DNA of 64,000 bases, taken from Dromaius novaehollandiae (lineage: Eukaryota > Chordata > Aves > Casuariiformes > Dromaiidae). Shown in pieces: positions 13,411-24,376 of the stretch. Where the stretch lies: contig NC_088100.1 in NCBI RefSeq assembly GCF_036370855.1, positions 33,120,563-33,184,562 on the forward strand. Reading direction: 5' to 3'. The notes below the pieces were generated by a model. The model did not search any database. It worked only from the letters and a program-made list of their open reading frames with translations, and was not told where the DNA came from. The stretch's first letter is position 1. Each line of letters starts with the position of its first letter. The translations under genes and the position numbers were made by a program.

Positions 13411-13478
13411 ATGGCCACCCGCTCGTGCCGCGAGAAGGCGCAGAAGCAGAACGAGCAGCACCAGGCCATCCTGGCTAA
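13299..13478 (+). other. Possible upstream ORF overlapping the SMAP1 start
   Basis: An ATG at 13299 opens a 59-codon, Arg/Pro-rich frame that is out of frame with SMAP1 and runs through its start codon to TAA at 13476-13478. A second ATG at 13315 is followed at once by TAG, giving a minimal start-stop element. Both matter only if transcription begins upstream of 13299. The 13299 ATG has a C at -3 but G at +4, so leaky scanning to the strong SMAP1 start is expected. It is probably regulatory rather than a protein gene. Confidence 0.35.
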
Positions 13479-13528
13479 GCTGCTCCGGGAGGAGGACAAC
13501 AAGTACTGCGCCGACTGCGAGGCCAAGG
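13411..13528 (+). CDS. SMAP1: SMAP1 coding exon 1 (start codon, first half of ArfGAP zinc finger)
   Basis: SMAP1 is an Arf GTPase-activating protein. It binds clathrin and acts mainly on Arf6 in endocytic traffic. This exon encodes residues 1-39 and the first base of Gly40. It starts MATRSCREKAQKQNEQ, which matches the vertebrate SMAP1 N-terminus closely, and continues with an amphipathic KLLREEDNKYCADC segment. Cys33 and Cys36 are the first zinc-binding pair. The start is certain: ATG 13411 sits in an ideal GCCGCCATGG context, and the same frame has a stop at 13318-13320 with no other ATG between. The donor is g|gtacgg (GT at 13529), weaker than consensus but giving the exact phase needed by exon 2. 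SMAP2 is the nearest alternative, but this N-terminus and the downstream exons fit SMAP1 better. Confidence 0.95.
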
Positions 13529-13577
13529 GTACGGACGGGGCCGGGCCGGAGGCGGGCTGCGGCCCGCCGGTGCGGCC

Positions 13578-13600
13578 GGGCCGGGGCCGGGGCCGGGGCC
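13578..13600 (+). repeat. GGGGCC-type G-rich tract at start of intron 1
   Basis: GGGCC followed by three perfect GGGGCC units gives four G tracts (13578-13580, 13583-13586, 13589-13592, 13595-13598) separated by CC, a textbook G-quadruplex pattern on the coding strand. It lies about 50 bp after the exon 1 donor, inside the CpG island. It is a short, unexpanded repeat. Confidence 0.8.
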
Positions 13601-15787
13601 GTGCGGGGCGGCGCCCGCGCGTCTCTGCGGCCTCCCGCTGCGGGGCCGGGCAGGGGTGCCGCCTCCCCGCCCTGCTCCACGTCCGCAGGAGCCGCGGGGC
13701 GCTCCCGGCCCCGCAGACGGGGCCGGAGGGGGCAGACAGCGGGGGTCCGGGCGGCCGGGAAGGCGACTCCCCCCCCCCAGCCTTGTTGCCTATCGCCGCT
13801 TCCCCACCCAGATGCGCCGTGTTTACGTTATCCTCCAGTCAGAAACCCTCTTGCTGAGGCTTTGTGCAATGACTGGCCCGGCCTTTTCCTGTAGTTTCAC
13901 CCACGCGTGCCCCCTCTGCTTTGCCGGGTGCTGAACGGGAGTGAATCGTGTCAGTGGGTTCTCGGGAAGTTGCCGGCCGATGCTTAAGAGCAGGTGCTGG
14001 ATGAGTTGAGTGCTGAACATCCAAAATAATGGACTCTGTTTAAGGTTGACTTAGTCATGTAAATGCTAGGCTCTTCAAGTCTTGATGCGTGTCGTAGATT
14101 TAGCTTTGGTGATGAGAGAAATTCTTAAGCATTACAATACTGTCAAATTTTATCTCTTTTTAGTATAATAGTTTTATTCTGTCCAAAAGTGGGTATGTAC
14201 TTGTGTTTGTATTTAGCTTGAGTTTGATGAATTTGAAAAGAAAAAATGTGACATACTGCTCTTTCCTGTTGAATAAAATCATTAAGATGTGTCCAGAAGT
14301 ATAATAATTGCTGAATAATAATCAGGTGATCACAGTGTATGATTAGTTCCAGAACTGCCTTTTTTGGTCCTCCTCATTACCCAAATGGAGGTTAACTTAC
14401 AGCAACCAGAAACTGCACTATGTATTGTCTCTCTTCAATCTATGCATGCTACTTCTTGGCCATGAACATAAATCATGCAGTGTCTTGCATGAAGAGCTGG
14501 TTTCATATATCACTTTTATGGAAATGCAGAAATAAGATTTCTAATTCCTTTTTCCTTGTATACAACGCTAAGGCACACATAATATGGATTGCACCGAAGA
14601 TGGTAAAATACACTTACTGTTTTGCAAGTAACTCTCCTTATGCCTTTTACAGGACAGATATTCTGGCCCTCAGATTTTTGGTTGCTGTGTTAAAGACTCA
14701 TTGGTTACATGCTTTTTGGGAGAAGGAAAATCATGCTTGTACATTTTGTCCTTTATTGACACTTAAGAATTTTGATGCTTAATGCTGTTCAAAGTTGCTT
14801 GCTGTCCAAGTTGTTGTTCCATGTCCAATATGTTGTTCCATAGCCCCAAAGCATATGCTTCAGACGTTGATTGCTCAAAAACAGAGTTTGGAATCCTACA
14901 GCTAATTTTTGTCCACTTTTCTGAACTCCCTCTTTCTAAGCGTCATCTAGTTTGCAAGAAATGTTTGCAAATCTCCATAGTCCTTTTTGTTTGGTTTCTT
15001 TTTCCACTTCAGTTCAGCAGTATTGACACTTTCAGCCTCCTTCCTCTGCTAGTTGTGTTACTGAGTGTCTTCATGCATTTTTCTTCTTTGATACTTTCCT
15101 GCCCTTTATAAGATCTTTATGGCAGTTCAAGCTTTGACTTATCTTGAGCGTTGTTCCTGTTATTCAGGTTCTGGAGTTCTGAAGCACCTACCAATCTCCT
15201 AACCAGGCTGTCTTCTGAATTACAGTACCTGTATTTCAGTTTCTGTCTTTCTTGCAAATTATTTTACTTAGCTACCTTATCTAAAATCTGTCTGTACTTC
15301 TGAAGGCCTCTTCCTGTTTTCTCATTTGCCCATTTAAACCCCCTTCTTCCCTTGCTCTCTTTCTCTGTGCTAAAGGCATTGTTTGCTTTCACCCTTCCCT
15401 AGCTGCCAGGAAACGTGACATAAATCTGTTTTGTGATATAATGTGAGCTTGAAATATTGAGAGGGCTGTTTTTTGTTTCCCCCTCCTTCTCTCAAGTGTA
15501 ATGTGCAAATGCCTTATCTTGTTATGGCAGTCCTTATTTTCTGATCTCATATCTTGTTAACTTCTTACTGTCATCTGCCCTTGCCTTCCATAAGCCTTTG
15601 GTCTTTCTTACTGTAAATAGCCTTTCCTCACTTTGTTTTGTCACGTGAGCTAGCTGCTGGATATCTGTCTTTTATGCTCCTGAAAATGCACAGCCTTAGC
15701 ACTGCCACTGTAAGTTTCTAGACTTGCTTTTGAGACAAATTGTTCCAGTTCTTAGAACGGCATAATTGCTTGCTCTGGATATCCAGT

Positions 15788-16602
15788 CCTGGCTCTCTCA
15801 GCCTTTCCTCATAGGAGAGATGCTCCAGTCCCTTCATCATCTTGGTAGCCCTTTGCTGGACTTGCTCCAGTAGCTCCATGACTCTCTCATAGTGGGGAGC
15901 TCAGAACTGGACCCAGCACTCCAGGTGTGACCTCAGCAGGGTTGAGCAGGGGAAGAGGATCATTTCCCTCGACCTGCTGGCAACGCTCTTCTTCATGCAG
16001 CCCAGGATACCATTGGACTTCTTGGCCACAAGCGCACATTGCTGGCTCATGGTCACTTTGTTGTCCGTCAGGGCTCCCAGGTCCTTCTCCAGAGAACTGT
16101 TTTCTAGCAGGTCAGCCCCAGCCTGTAGTGGTACCTGAGGTTATTCTTCCCTATGTGTAGGACTCTGCATGCCCCTTTGTTGAACTTCATGAGGTCCTTC
16201 TGAATGGCAGCACAGCCTTCTGCTCTATCAACCGCTCCTCCCAGTTTTGTATCATCAGCAAACTTGCTGAGGGTGCACTCTGTCCCTTCAACCAGGTCAC
16301 TGATGAATAAGTTGAACAAGACTGGACCCAGTACTAACCCCTGGGGGACACCACTAGCTACAGGCCTCCAACTAGACTTTGTGCCGCTGATCACAACCCT
16401 CTGAGCTTTGCCCTTCAGCCAGTTCTCAGTCCACCTCACTGACTGCTCATGTAGCCTGCACTTCTTGATCTTGTCTATGAGGTTGCTATGGGAGACAGTG
16501 TCAGAAGCCTTCCTGAACATCATTAGACATAGTCCGCTGCTCTCTCCTCATCTGCCCATCCAGTCATTCTATCATAGAAGGCTATTGGGTTGTTATGGTT
16601 AG
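15788..16602 (-). mobile_element. CR1 LINE fragment, reverse-transcriptase region, lacking its 3' end
   Basis: Read on the minus strand, this is a CR1 retrotransposon from the middle of the reverse transcriptase onward. The open frame 16523-16104 includes the GVPQG box and the catalytic FADDTKL box, as in CR1 ORF2. The frame is broken shortly after, and a TGA interrupts the conserved QFWAP-type position further on. The match stops abruptly near 15788, in the codons for LRE, so the last 370 or so bases of a normal CR1 (C-terminus, 3' UTR and terminal octamer repeats) are absent. This is odd, because CR1 copies are usually cut at the 5' side. It is dead and not expected to move. Confidence 0.93.
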
Positions 16603-16668
16603 TAATGGCCTGGCTAGTAAGTAAGCTGGTAAGTTAGCTAGTAGGTAAGTTATGGTCTAGCTAGTCAT
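16591..16668 (+). repeat. Degenerate tandem repeat beside the CR1 fragment
   Basis: A run of variants of a gctagtaagtaa-like unit (ggttagtaa, ggctagtaagtaa, gctggtaagtta, gctagtaggtaagtta, gtctagctagtc) directly abuts the 5' side of the CR1 fragment. It looks like a decayed minisatellite or slippage product. No longer unit is evident. Confidence 0.4.
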
Positions 16669-19600
16669 AGTACAGAGTGCTATCTGAGGCAGCAATATTT
16701 AAAATAGCTCTACTAGCTCACTAAAGTCTGTGAGCTGTCTAGCTGGCTATTCCTGGACTGTCAGAGTCTCCTTTACCTCTTGCATCACTAACAGCATCGT
16801 TTCTCCTTTCATCTCTGAACACATTCGTGATTCCTCTCTGGAGTTCCCTATTGTCGGTTCCATTCTCTTCATCCTGGCTCGTGCAGGCTGACTAATGAAA
16901 TTGTTCACCAAAAAATATTTAAGGCTCCTCTGGTGTGAGTACTAGTTCAGAACTTGCATTTTCCTTTTGTTAATGTTATTGATTCTCGTTGTCTTTGAAC
17001 TACTGTCCACCTTGGTTTCTGTGAGCTTCCTCTTTTGTGCGAGCTTCAGTTCTTTGTGTGTCGTCCTTCTTTCTGTTGTTCAATAGGATTCTTCAAGTTA
17101 TGTTTTTTTTTTTCTTCTTCCTGTTCACCCAATTGTTGGGTGATGCTATCTTTATGCATAAACTTTGGTTATGCTGAGTTGCAGTTGTATCTTATTCTGG
17201 AAATGCTTAATATACATGGTATTATTGCCTATTAAGAAAGGGATTCATTCCACGACTGAGGTACCTGTGCCTATTAATATCTTTTGCTTCCTATAGGGAG
17301 AACAAAAGATTTATTCCCTCTCTGAATGTGAGCATTAAACTGTGGTATGACAGGTACAGGTGACACCAGCCCCTTCAACTGCTGATGCCTCTGTCCAGCG
17401 TTGGAGGATGTAACTGACACCATGATGCTATTTGGTTGACACTAGCTTAAAACAAACAAAAAAACCTAATGCTTATTTTTTGTGGCTTCTAGTTTTCTGA
17501 ACCGAGTTTCCATGGAAAATGGGAGAGAAGGGATGATGATGTACTGAAGGCTGTCTTATCCTTTACTTTGGTTTGGATTGGCTTAAATGTGCTGCTCTGT
17601 AATCCTTGAGGGACGCCTGACTCCTTAGCCTTCTGAAGGCAGAGGCTTTCCCAAAGACCCAGGCTTTATAGCTGAGGTATATTAAAAATAGCAAGCTACT
17701 TTCTTGAAATGCCTTGCATCTAAATCTGAGTTGTATCCTGCTCCTGCAGACTTCAGTATTCTCTGGAGGTCTCTACTGTTCTGCAGTAATTCCATTTGTA
17801 GTCAGATGTGGATATATTGGACAGTGATTATAACTATTTGCAGCTTTGTTCTGCAGGCCTTTTGGAAGGTAGAGAATACAGCTGAGGACACTTCTGCCAG
17901 GGCAGACATGAAGCAATAATTGAGGTCGTTGCTGACTTACTTTCTGGAAATGCTTTTTGTTCTGTATTTGTCTTATAACTGTTGAAACAGCTGCTATGAA
18001 TCTGCCACTGCTAAAAATACATTGGAAGCTACCTGCTTTAGTGCCATGCTATAGTCACTGTATGTCACCTTCAAATTCAAGTCTTATAACCGCATAGGAA
18101 TGCTAGATGCTGCCTCTGTGGGGAAAGGAGTCTAAAAATCAAAGGTTCTGGAGCAGCTGCTGAGGTAGCTGAAAGAGTGCGTAGACTGGGATGATGTTTG
18201 GTGGGGCGGTTCTTGTCTCTCTGTACTGGCTGTTTACATCGCTATATGAACAGTCATCTATATAAGGCAGTAGATGACCTCCTAGTGTTATACTAGTTCC
18301 TACAAATCTTAGAAATGGATAGTAAGGCATGTAGGCAGTAACGTTGGCTATCCTGACTCTTTCAAAGAAAGAACCAGCTTCCTTCTGATGCATAATTTTA
18401 TGGTGCAGCTCTTCATATTCCTTTTCTGCATATAAATAGATAAAACTAGCAGGAGTTGGAATGCTTTGTATATTGGAATGCTAGGAGTGAAAATAGATGT
18501 TTATCTGTCCATCTGTCTAGTGTGCTGACTGTGCTGAGACCCATCCTGAAGCACCTGTTTGGTTGTGTTTTTTTTTTCCTTCAGTGTATAGGGAGCTTAA
18601 GTGTATTTTTATTGCTATTGCAGTCTTGGTGTCTGAACCTCTTAAGCAATAACAGCTCTTATGGATCTGTAGAATGGAGCCAAAGTCCAAAAGTTCTGTT
18701 AACTTCTGTTAGCAACCCTTTGACTCTAGGCATTCATAACTTGCTATTTCTGCATGGTTAGTACCTAGGTACAACACAAGCCTGGAAGACTTATAGCATG
18801 TTATTACCTGGAAGCAAGGCTGGTATTGCTTTGGTAGTGATATTTAACAGTACTGAATCAAGTATCTGGGACTTGAAGAGTGTAACAAAACATATAAGGT
18901 GATATGCTTTTTCTTAGAAAGGGACAAGGTACTCAACAGTATCAAAAGACTAGTCAGCTGAGCAAGCAGGACTGTAAAGTAAACTGAGGTCAATAAATCT
19001 GGTCTAGCGTGACCGTCTGTAAGTACAGGCAGTAAGATTTTTGTTAGAGTAGTATTCCTAATTGTGTTTGAACGTAAACTCTAGGTTTTAAACCAGTGGG
19101 AAAGTTTTTTTTTTAACATGCAATGGATACTATAAACAGAGAAGGTATTTGGATGTTGACTTCGTCATGAATGGATTGACTGCTTCAGGTCCACTTGTGA
19201 ATTCACATCTTTATTTATGTATTTTTACTGTAACAAAGTTAAAATAACACAGAAGCTTGCAGACCTTTATATAGACAGTTGTGGATGTTTGGGACCTTCA
19301 GAAAAGGTGAATAAACTTCTATGTCAAAGGGTTTTTTGTTGTTCACTTCATGCCTTCGTAAGGCTAGGAAGCCTGGCTAGGTGAACTCTCTTGGAATTCC
19401 GGTATAAAGGGTCAGATTGACACTGTTCAGCAGGATCAGTTGGTTTAGTTTGATTGTAGAGTTAAAACTTTTTTTTTCCAGTGACTTTTTTAGTGGTACT
19501 ATACAATTCTTAGATATGTGTATGTGCTTGAAGACTTGTTTTTGTCCTTTTGAAGAGTAGCAAATACAGATTTTTCTTGGTGATGGTGGGAAGAGACTGA

Positions 19601-20491
19601 ACAGAAAATATTGCAGTGCTGAGATCTGAATAACCAAAACAAATTATTACAAATTTGGTTTAAAGTAAAGCTAATTTTAATTTCTCTAGTAATAATAATA
19701 ATAATTTGTCAATCTCAAACAGTAAGTCTCTTAGCAGCAGGAAATATCTAATTTAAATTGTGAAAAAGGCAAGCTGGTTATCAAAACAAGTATGGAATAG
19801 TCCAGATATGTTTAGCTGTTCAGATTCAGGGTTCTTTTTGCAGACAGCTTAAGTCTTGCATGTGATCACTTCTGTGGCTCGGAGACCAAAGTAAATGTGT
19901 ACAAACCTCGCTTCTTGTGAGACTGCTCTTGTTCTTCACTTGTTTTGATGGCTAGTCCTCTTACTGTCTTAATTTTGCCTCTGTGTCTTAATAAATGCTG
20001 TGCACTTCTTCCTCAGGAATTGATCTAAAGCAAATAGTTAACTTTAGCCCATTGCCTTCTGCCTGTGCAACACTTTGGCTTTTGTTTCTGACTGCCAATC
20101 TAAGACTGCTTTGGATTAGCAGACCAGCAGTGGTACCTTGGTCTCAGACTGGCTGAGTCTATCTACCTTTCTGAATGAGGACCTTCACTGTGCTCCTCCT
20201 AAAGTGGAGAAACTGCTGAAGTAGTACAGTGGGGAAGTGGGCAAGTGGAACAGTGTTGGATTATATTGGAGGCCAATTCCACAAATGAGAATTTGGGCTT
20301 AACTTTGTAGCCGTATGCTGAAGTTCAACCAGTGCATGGGTAATGTTTGGCCACTACTCTATGGATACCTTGTACTACTGAATATAGTTGTGAATATCCG
20401 ATGTGACTCTAAACTTGTATGGAACTAGAATTTGCTAGCACTTCTCTGAGTGCTTCTGTTCCAAGACTGGTCTCACTTATGTGAGGCCAGA

Positions 20492-20497
<6 letters not shown>

Positions 20498-20523
<26 letters not shown>
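20498..20523 (+). repeat. Poly-A tract (26 nt)
   Basis: An uninterrupted run of A. The sequence before it does not resemble a retrogene or SINE that I know, so it may be a simple homopolymer rather than a retroposon tail. Confidence 0.8.
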
Positions 20524-22394
20524 CCACATGAACATAACAGACTGGAATATGAATAGACAAATATAACAACTGGAGGCTACTAGCTGTCAAGTGGAGCTCT
20601 GGAGTATCCTTTACATGGAATAATGAAGGCAAAAATCTCTGATTTGTGGTAGATATTGCAGCCCCTAGCAACTGGAATTGTATATCTTTACCTCTAATAG
20701 TAGCAGGAAACAATCACTAGACTACTAATAATATTTGCTGTGTTTTTTATTATGTCGTGAACTTTTTGATTCACTGGGTGCATTATACATATGCAGAAAT
20801 CCTTGCTTTCTTAGTTTGCTGTCCTACACTCAGAAATACAGGCATCGACAATCTAAAGAGTTTTCTTTGGGTGGACTGTAAAGGTGGGACAGTTTCTGAA
20901 AAATCTTTTAGAATTGGTGGTGTTGATAAAACCATATTCTTGCCTTCTACAGCACAGGACATTCTAGTTCCTTTGTCCAGGGACTATCTGAGTCTCTGTC
21001 CTAATGATACCTAAGTTACGGTTCTGTTTCTCTTTAGTGACATCAGAAAGATGTTGCTGCTGATGCCAGATATCAAAGCCAATCTTTGCTTTGTGGCTAG
21101 ATCTCCTTTTGCAGAACTTAAATTGATGCTTTCATGTGAATACCAGTTCTTCCCTCTCTGGTCTGAACATTGGGTGGCTTTTAAGAAAGAGCAGCTGCAA
21201 TTCATCCTTAAGAAATACTTGTCTACAATACAGAGGAAGCAATTAGATAAGTGTATGTGATAAGTAGACTTTTAGGGAGGTACCTTTCCTGGAGGGGTGG
21301 CTCCCTCCTTAATCCAGATTTCCCTGTGCAGTTTAAGAGTCAATTATAAGCCATTGACTCATGGGGTAATGGGAGGTTAATTTAGCTCAAGTGTGGTGAA
21401 TCTTCCTAGATTAGCTCACTGTTGAACCCATGACTACTTGAATCGTGCTTCACCTTTTTGAAAATACTGTTGTCACTTACTACAGAAGAATTAAAATGAG
21501 TTAAGACTGCGCCTTAACCGGTTTCTTGTCTGAGGTGGCAAGACAATTAGGCTGCTTCTGTGGACATCAAACTTTGGACATCAAACAATTTCTGCCTGAA
21601 TAGAATAGGACCTCTTAGGAGTGCCCTTGGTTGTCCTCATGAACTTTCTTATAAAACAGTTATGCTGAATAGCAGACTGTCACGACTTCACAAGAGGTGC
21701 ATGTGAAGAGCCAGTTTAACTGTGACACCTATAATATACCACTATGTGAACTAGCATTTGAGGACAACATTCAGTGGATGTCAGTTGCATGTTGTTTCAC
21801 AGATTCTTTCCAGGAAAGATAACAGCGTGCTTTAATTTCAAATGTTTATCAAAAGGAGCAAAGCCTGGAGAAGATTTCAACAGCCTATAAGAACATGTAG
21901 CAAGACTTGCATAGGCTCTTATCTCTGTGTTTCTTGTTTTTCAGCCTTGAGGGAGCAGTAAAAAGAGATCTAGTATACATCCCAGAATCATCTTGAGATG
22001 GCTGTAGTCTCATCTCCTGTTGTGTTGGTTTCTTGTTTTTTTTTTTTTTGATTCAGCGCTGTTTGATTCTGGCTAATAAAACCTATAATCAAAAGACTGC
22101 AGTGAAGTTATTTAGCCTCAAATTGAGTTTCATCAGTTGACTAGCCAGGGTCTCTAGCAGTGTTACTGCAGTGGTTCTCTCCTTTGTGCTCATTAACTCT
22201 GTTTTTTCCTGGTTTCCAGCTGCTTCTTGTAGGCTTCTGGGTATGTTTTCCTTAATCCTGCCAGTGAGAGGGAAGGGCTTGAGGAGCAGACAGATCCTGC
22301 AGCTCAACGGCAGATTGCACAGCTGTTGTTGACAAGAGTGTTTGTTTGGGTTTTGGTGGTTTTTTTTTTGCTTGGTTTGTTTTTTTTACTATGG

Positions 22395-24117
22395 GACCCT
22401 TTTTGAGGATTAAGGGCTGCTAGGAAGAGACAGGGAAGCATCTTTGTCCTCACGCTGGCCAACCTGGTGAGGAGAGGTTTTAATGAAGAAAAACAGCAGA
22501 GGGATAGGATGGCCCACAATCAGGTGAGGAAGTGCTGGACCAGGCTGGCAATCAAAGGGTGCAGGCTGAGATAGATAGGAGACCTAATCAGCAGAACAGA
22601 GCTGAAAGGGGCTCACCTCAAGCATATACACATAAATATGGCAAGACTTGCCTTCAGGAATCTCAGGCCCCTGAGACCAGTGGGAAAGTCTGGAGCAACG
22701 ATGATTTACCCACAGTGGAGGAGAATCAAGTTAGGGAACACTTTAAACAAACACAAGTCTGTGGGACCTCATGGGATGCTGGCAGAAGTGCTGAGGGAGC
22801 CGCTGATGTTGAGGCCACTCATGGTTATCTTTGAAAGGTCATGGCAACTGAGGGAGGTTCCTGAGGACTGGAAGAAAGCAAATGTCATCCATAGCTTCAG
22901 GAAGGGAAAGAAAGAGGATCTGGGGAACTACAGGACAGTTAGCCCCACCTTGATCCCTGGGAAAGTGATGGGGCAAATAATCATGGAAGCCATCTACAAA
23001 CATTTGAAGGACAAGAAGCTGATTAAAAGTCATCAGTGTGGAATTATGAAGGGAGAAATAAGGTTTAACCAACCCGATAACCTTCTGTGATGAGATGACT
23101 GGTTTGGTGGATGAGAGGAGAGCAGTGGATGTTGTTTACCTTGGCTTTGGCTTTTGGTGAGGCTTTTCACACTTGTCTTCCATAACATTTTCATTGACAA
23201 TCTGATGAAGGACAGACTAGGTAAGTGGACAGTAAAGTAGTTTGAAAACTGGGTGAACTGAGTTCAAAAGATTGTGATCAGCGACACAAAGTCCTGTTGG
23301 AGACCGGTCAGCAGTGGTGTACCCCAGGAGTCAGTACTAGGGCTGATGTTGTTTAACCTGTTTATTAATGAGTTGGATGATGGGACAGAATGCTCTATCA
23401 GCCAGTCTGCAGATGTTACAAAACTGACAGACCAGATGGTTGTGCTACCGTTCAGAGGGATCGTGACAGGCTGGAGAAATGGGTCAACAGGAACCTCAGA
23501 AAGTTCAACAACGGGAAGCTGAAAGTCCTGCTCCTAGGGAGGAATAAGCCCATGCACCAGTACAGGCTGGGGCTGCTGGAAAGCAGCTTTGCAGAGGAGG
23601 CTCTGGTAGTCTGGTGGACAAAAAGTTGACCGTGAACCAGCAACATGCCTTTGCAGCAAAAGCAGCCAATGGTATCCTGGGCTGCATTAGGAAGAGCGTT
23701 TCCAGCAGGTTGAGGGATGCGATCCTTCCCCTCTACTCAGCCACACGTGGAGTACTCTGTCCAGTCCTGGCTCCCCAGTACAATAAAGACATGAGCATAT
23801 TGGAGGAAGTACAGCAAAGAGCCATGATGATGATCAGGGGATTGGAGCATGTCATACAAGGAAAGGCTGAGGGAGCTGAGATTGTTTAGCCTGGAGAAGA
23901 GAAGGCTGTGTATGTGTGTGTGTTTGTGTGTTTGTCAGGGGAGGTGTGCCCAGGTTGCCCAGGGAGGTTGTGCAGTCTCCATCCTTGGAGACACTCAAAA
24001 CCCAACTGGACATGGCCCTAAAGAACCTGCTATAGTTGACCACTGCTCTGAGCAGGGAGCTTGGTCTATACAATGTCCAGAGGTCCCTTCAAACCTGAAG
24101 TATTTAAGATCTCATTC
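22395..24117 (+). mobile_element. Old CR1 LINE copy with reverse-transcriptase remains
   Basis: A long CR1 in the gene's orientation. It runs from the region before the reverse transcriptase (the block just after about 22400), through EVPEDWKKANVIHSFRKGKK (about 22855-22914) and [10 protein letters not shown] with a damaged catalytic box in which the FADDT motif reads SADVT (about 23400), to the C-terminal block and a 3' end near 24117 (ccagaggtcccttcaaacctg). It contains many stops and frameshifts and is clearly older than the two CR1 fragments at 15.8 and 26.6 kb. Between about 23908 and 23935 a TG-rich microsatellite replaces the usual segment encoding the region after LEKRRL, so a few hundred bases of the element are missing. 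Confidence 0.9.
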
Positions 24118-24337
24118 TGCTGTTGCATTTGTCACTTGTGACCTGGTATGGAGTCCCACTGGAGATGTTGTCATAATGATTAATGTGTGTCTTCTGACTA
24201 GAGGAGCTAGATATCTTCGTGTTCTGGTGTTGCACTCTGGAGAGAAAGAACTCAAAGGTTCGGAGAACATCCTTGCACTGAAAGTCTGTAGTAGCTGTCG
24301 ATATGGAGAGCACTAATTCTCATGGATATGGAGAAAA

Positions 24338-24376
24338 GTGTGTGTGTGTGTGTTTTTTTTGTTTGTTTGTTTTTAA
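24338..24376 (+). repeat. TG/T-rich simple repeat
   Basis: About eight TG units followed by a T-rich gtttgtttg tract. Just downstream, gctatctcagtaa is duplicated head to tail (24413-24425 and 24426-24438). Confidence 0.75.

Noticed and set aside
13113..13894. Long Arg/Pro/Ala-rich open frames on both strands over the CpG island
   Set aside because: GC-rich DNA has few stops, so long frames arise by chance. None resembles a known protein, and they overlap the real exon in wrong frames.
14420..15111. Two adjoining + strand frames of 120 and 109 codons as a gene or extra exon
   Set aside because: They are in different frames, rich in Phe/Leu/Cys as expected from T-rich sequence, and do not fit between SMAP1 exons 1 and 2, which join in phase without them.
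18139..18393. 84-codon minus-strand frame with protein-like composition
   Set aside because: No homology recognised and too short to stand out among the chance frames of this size in the window.
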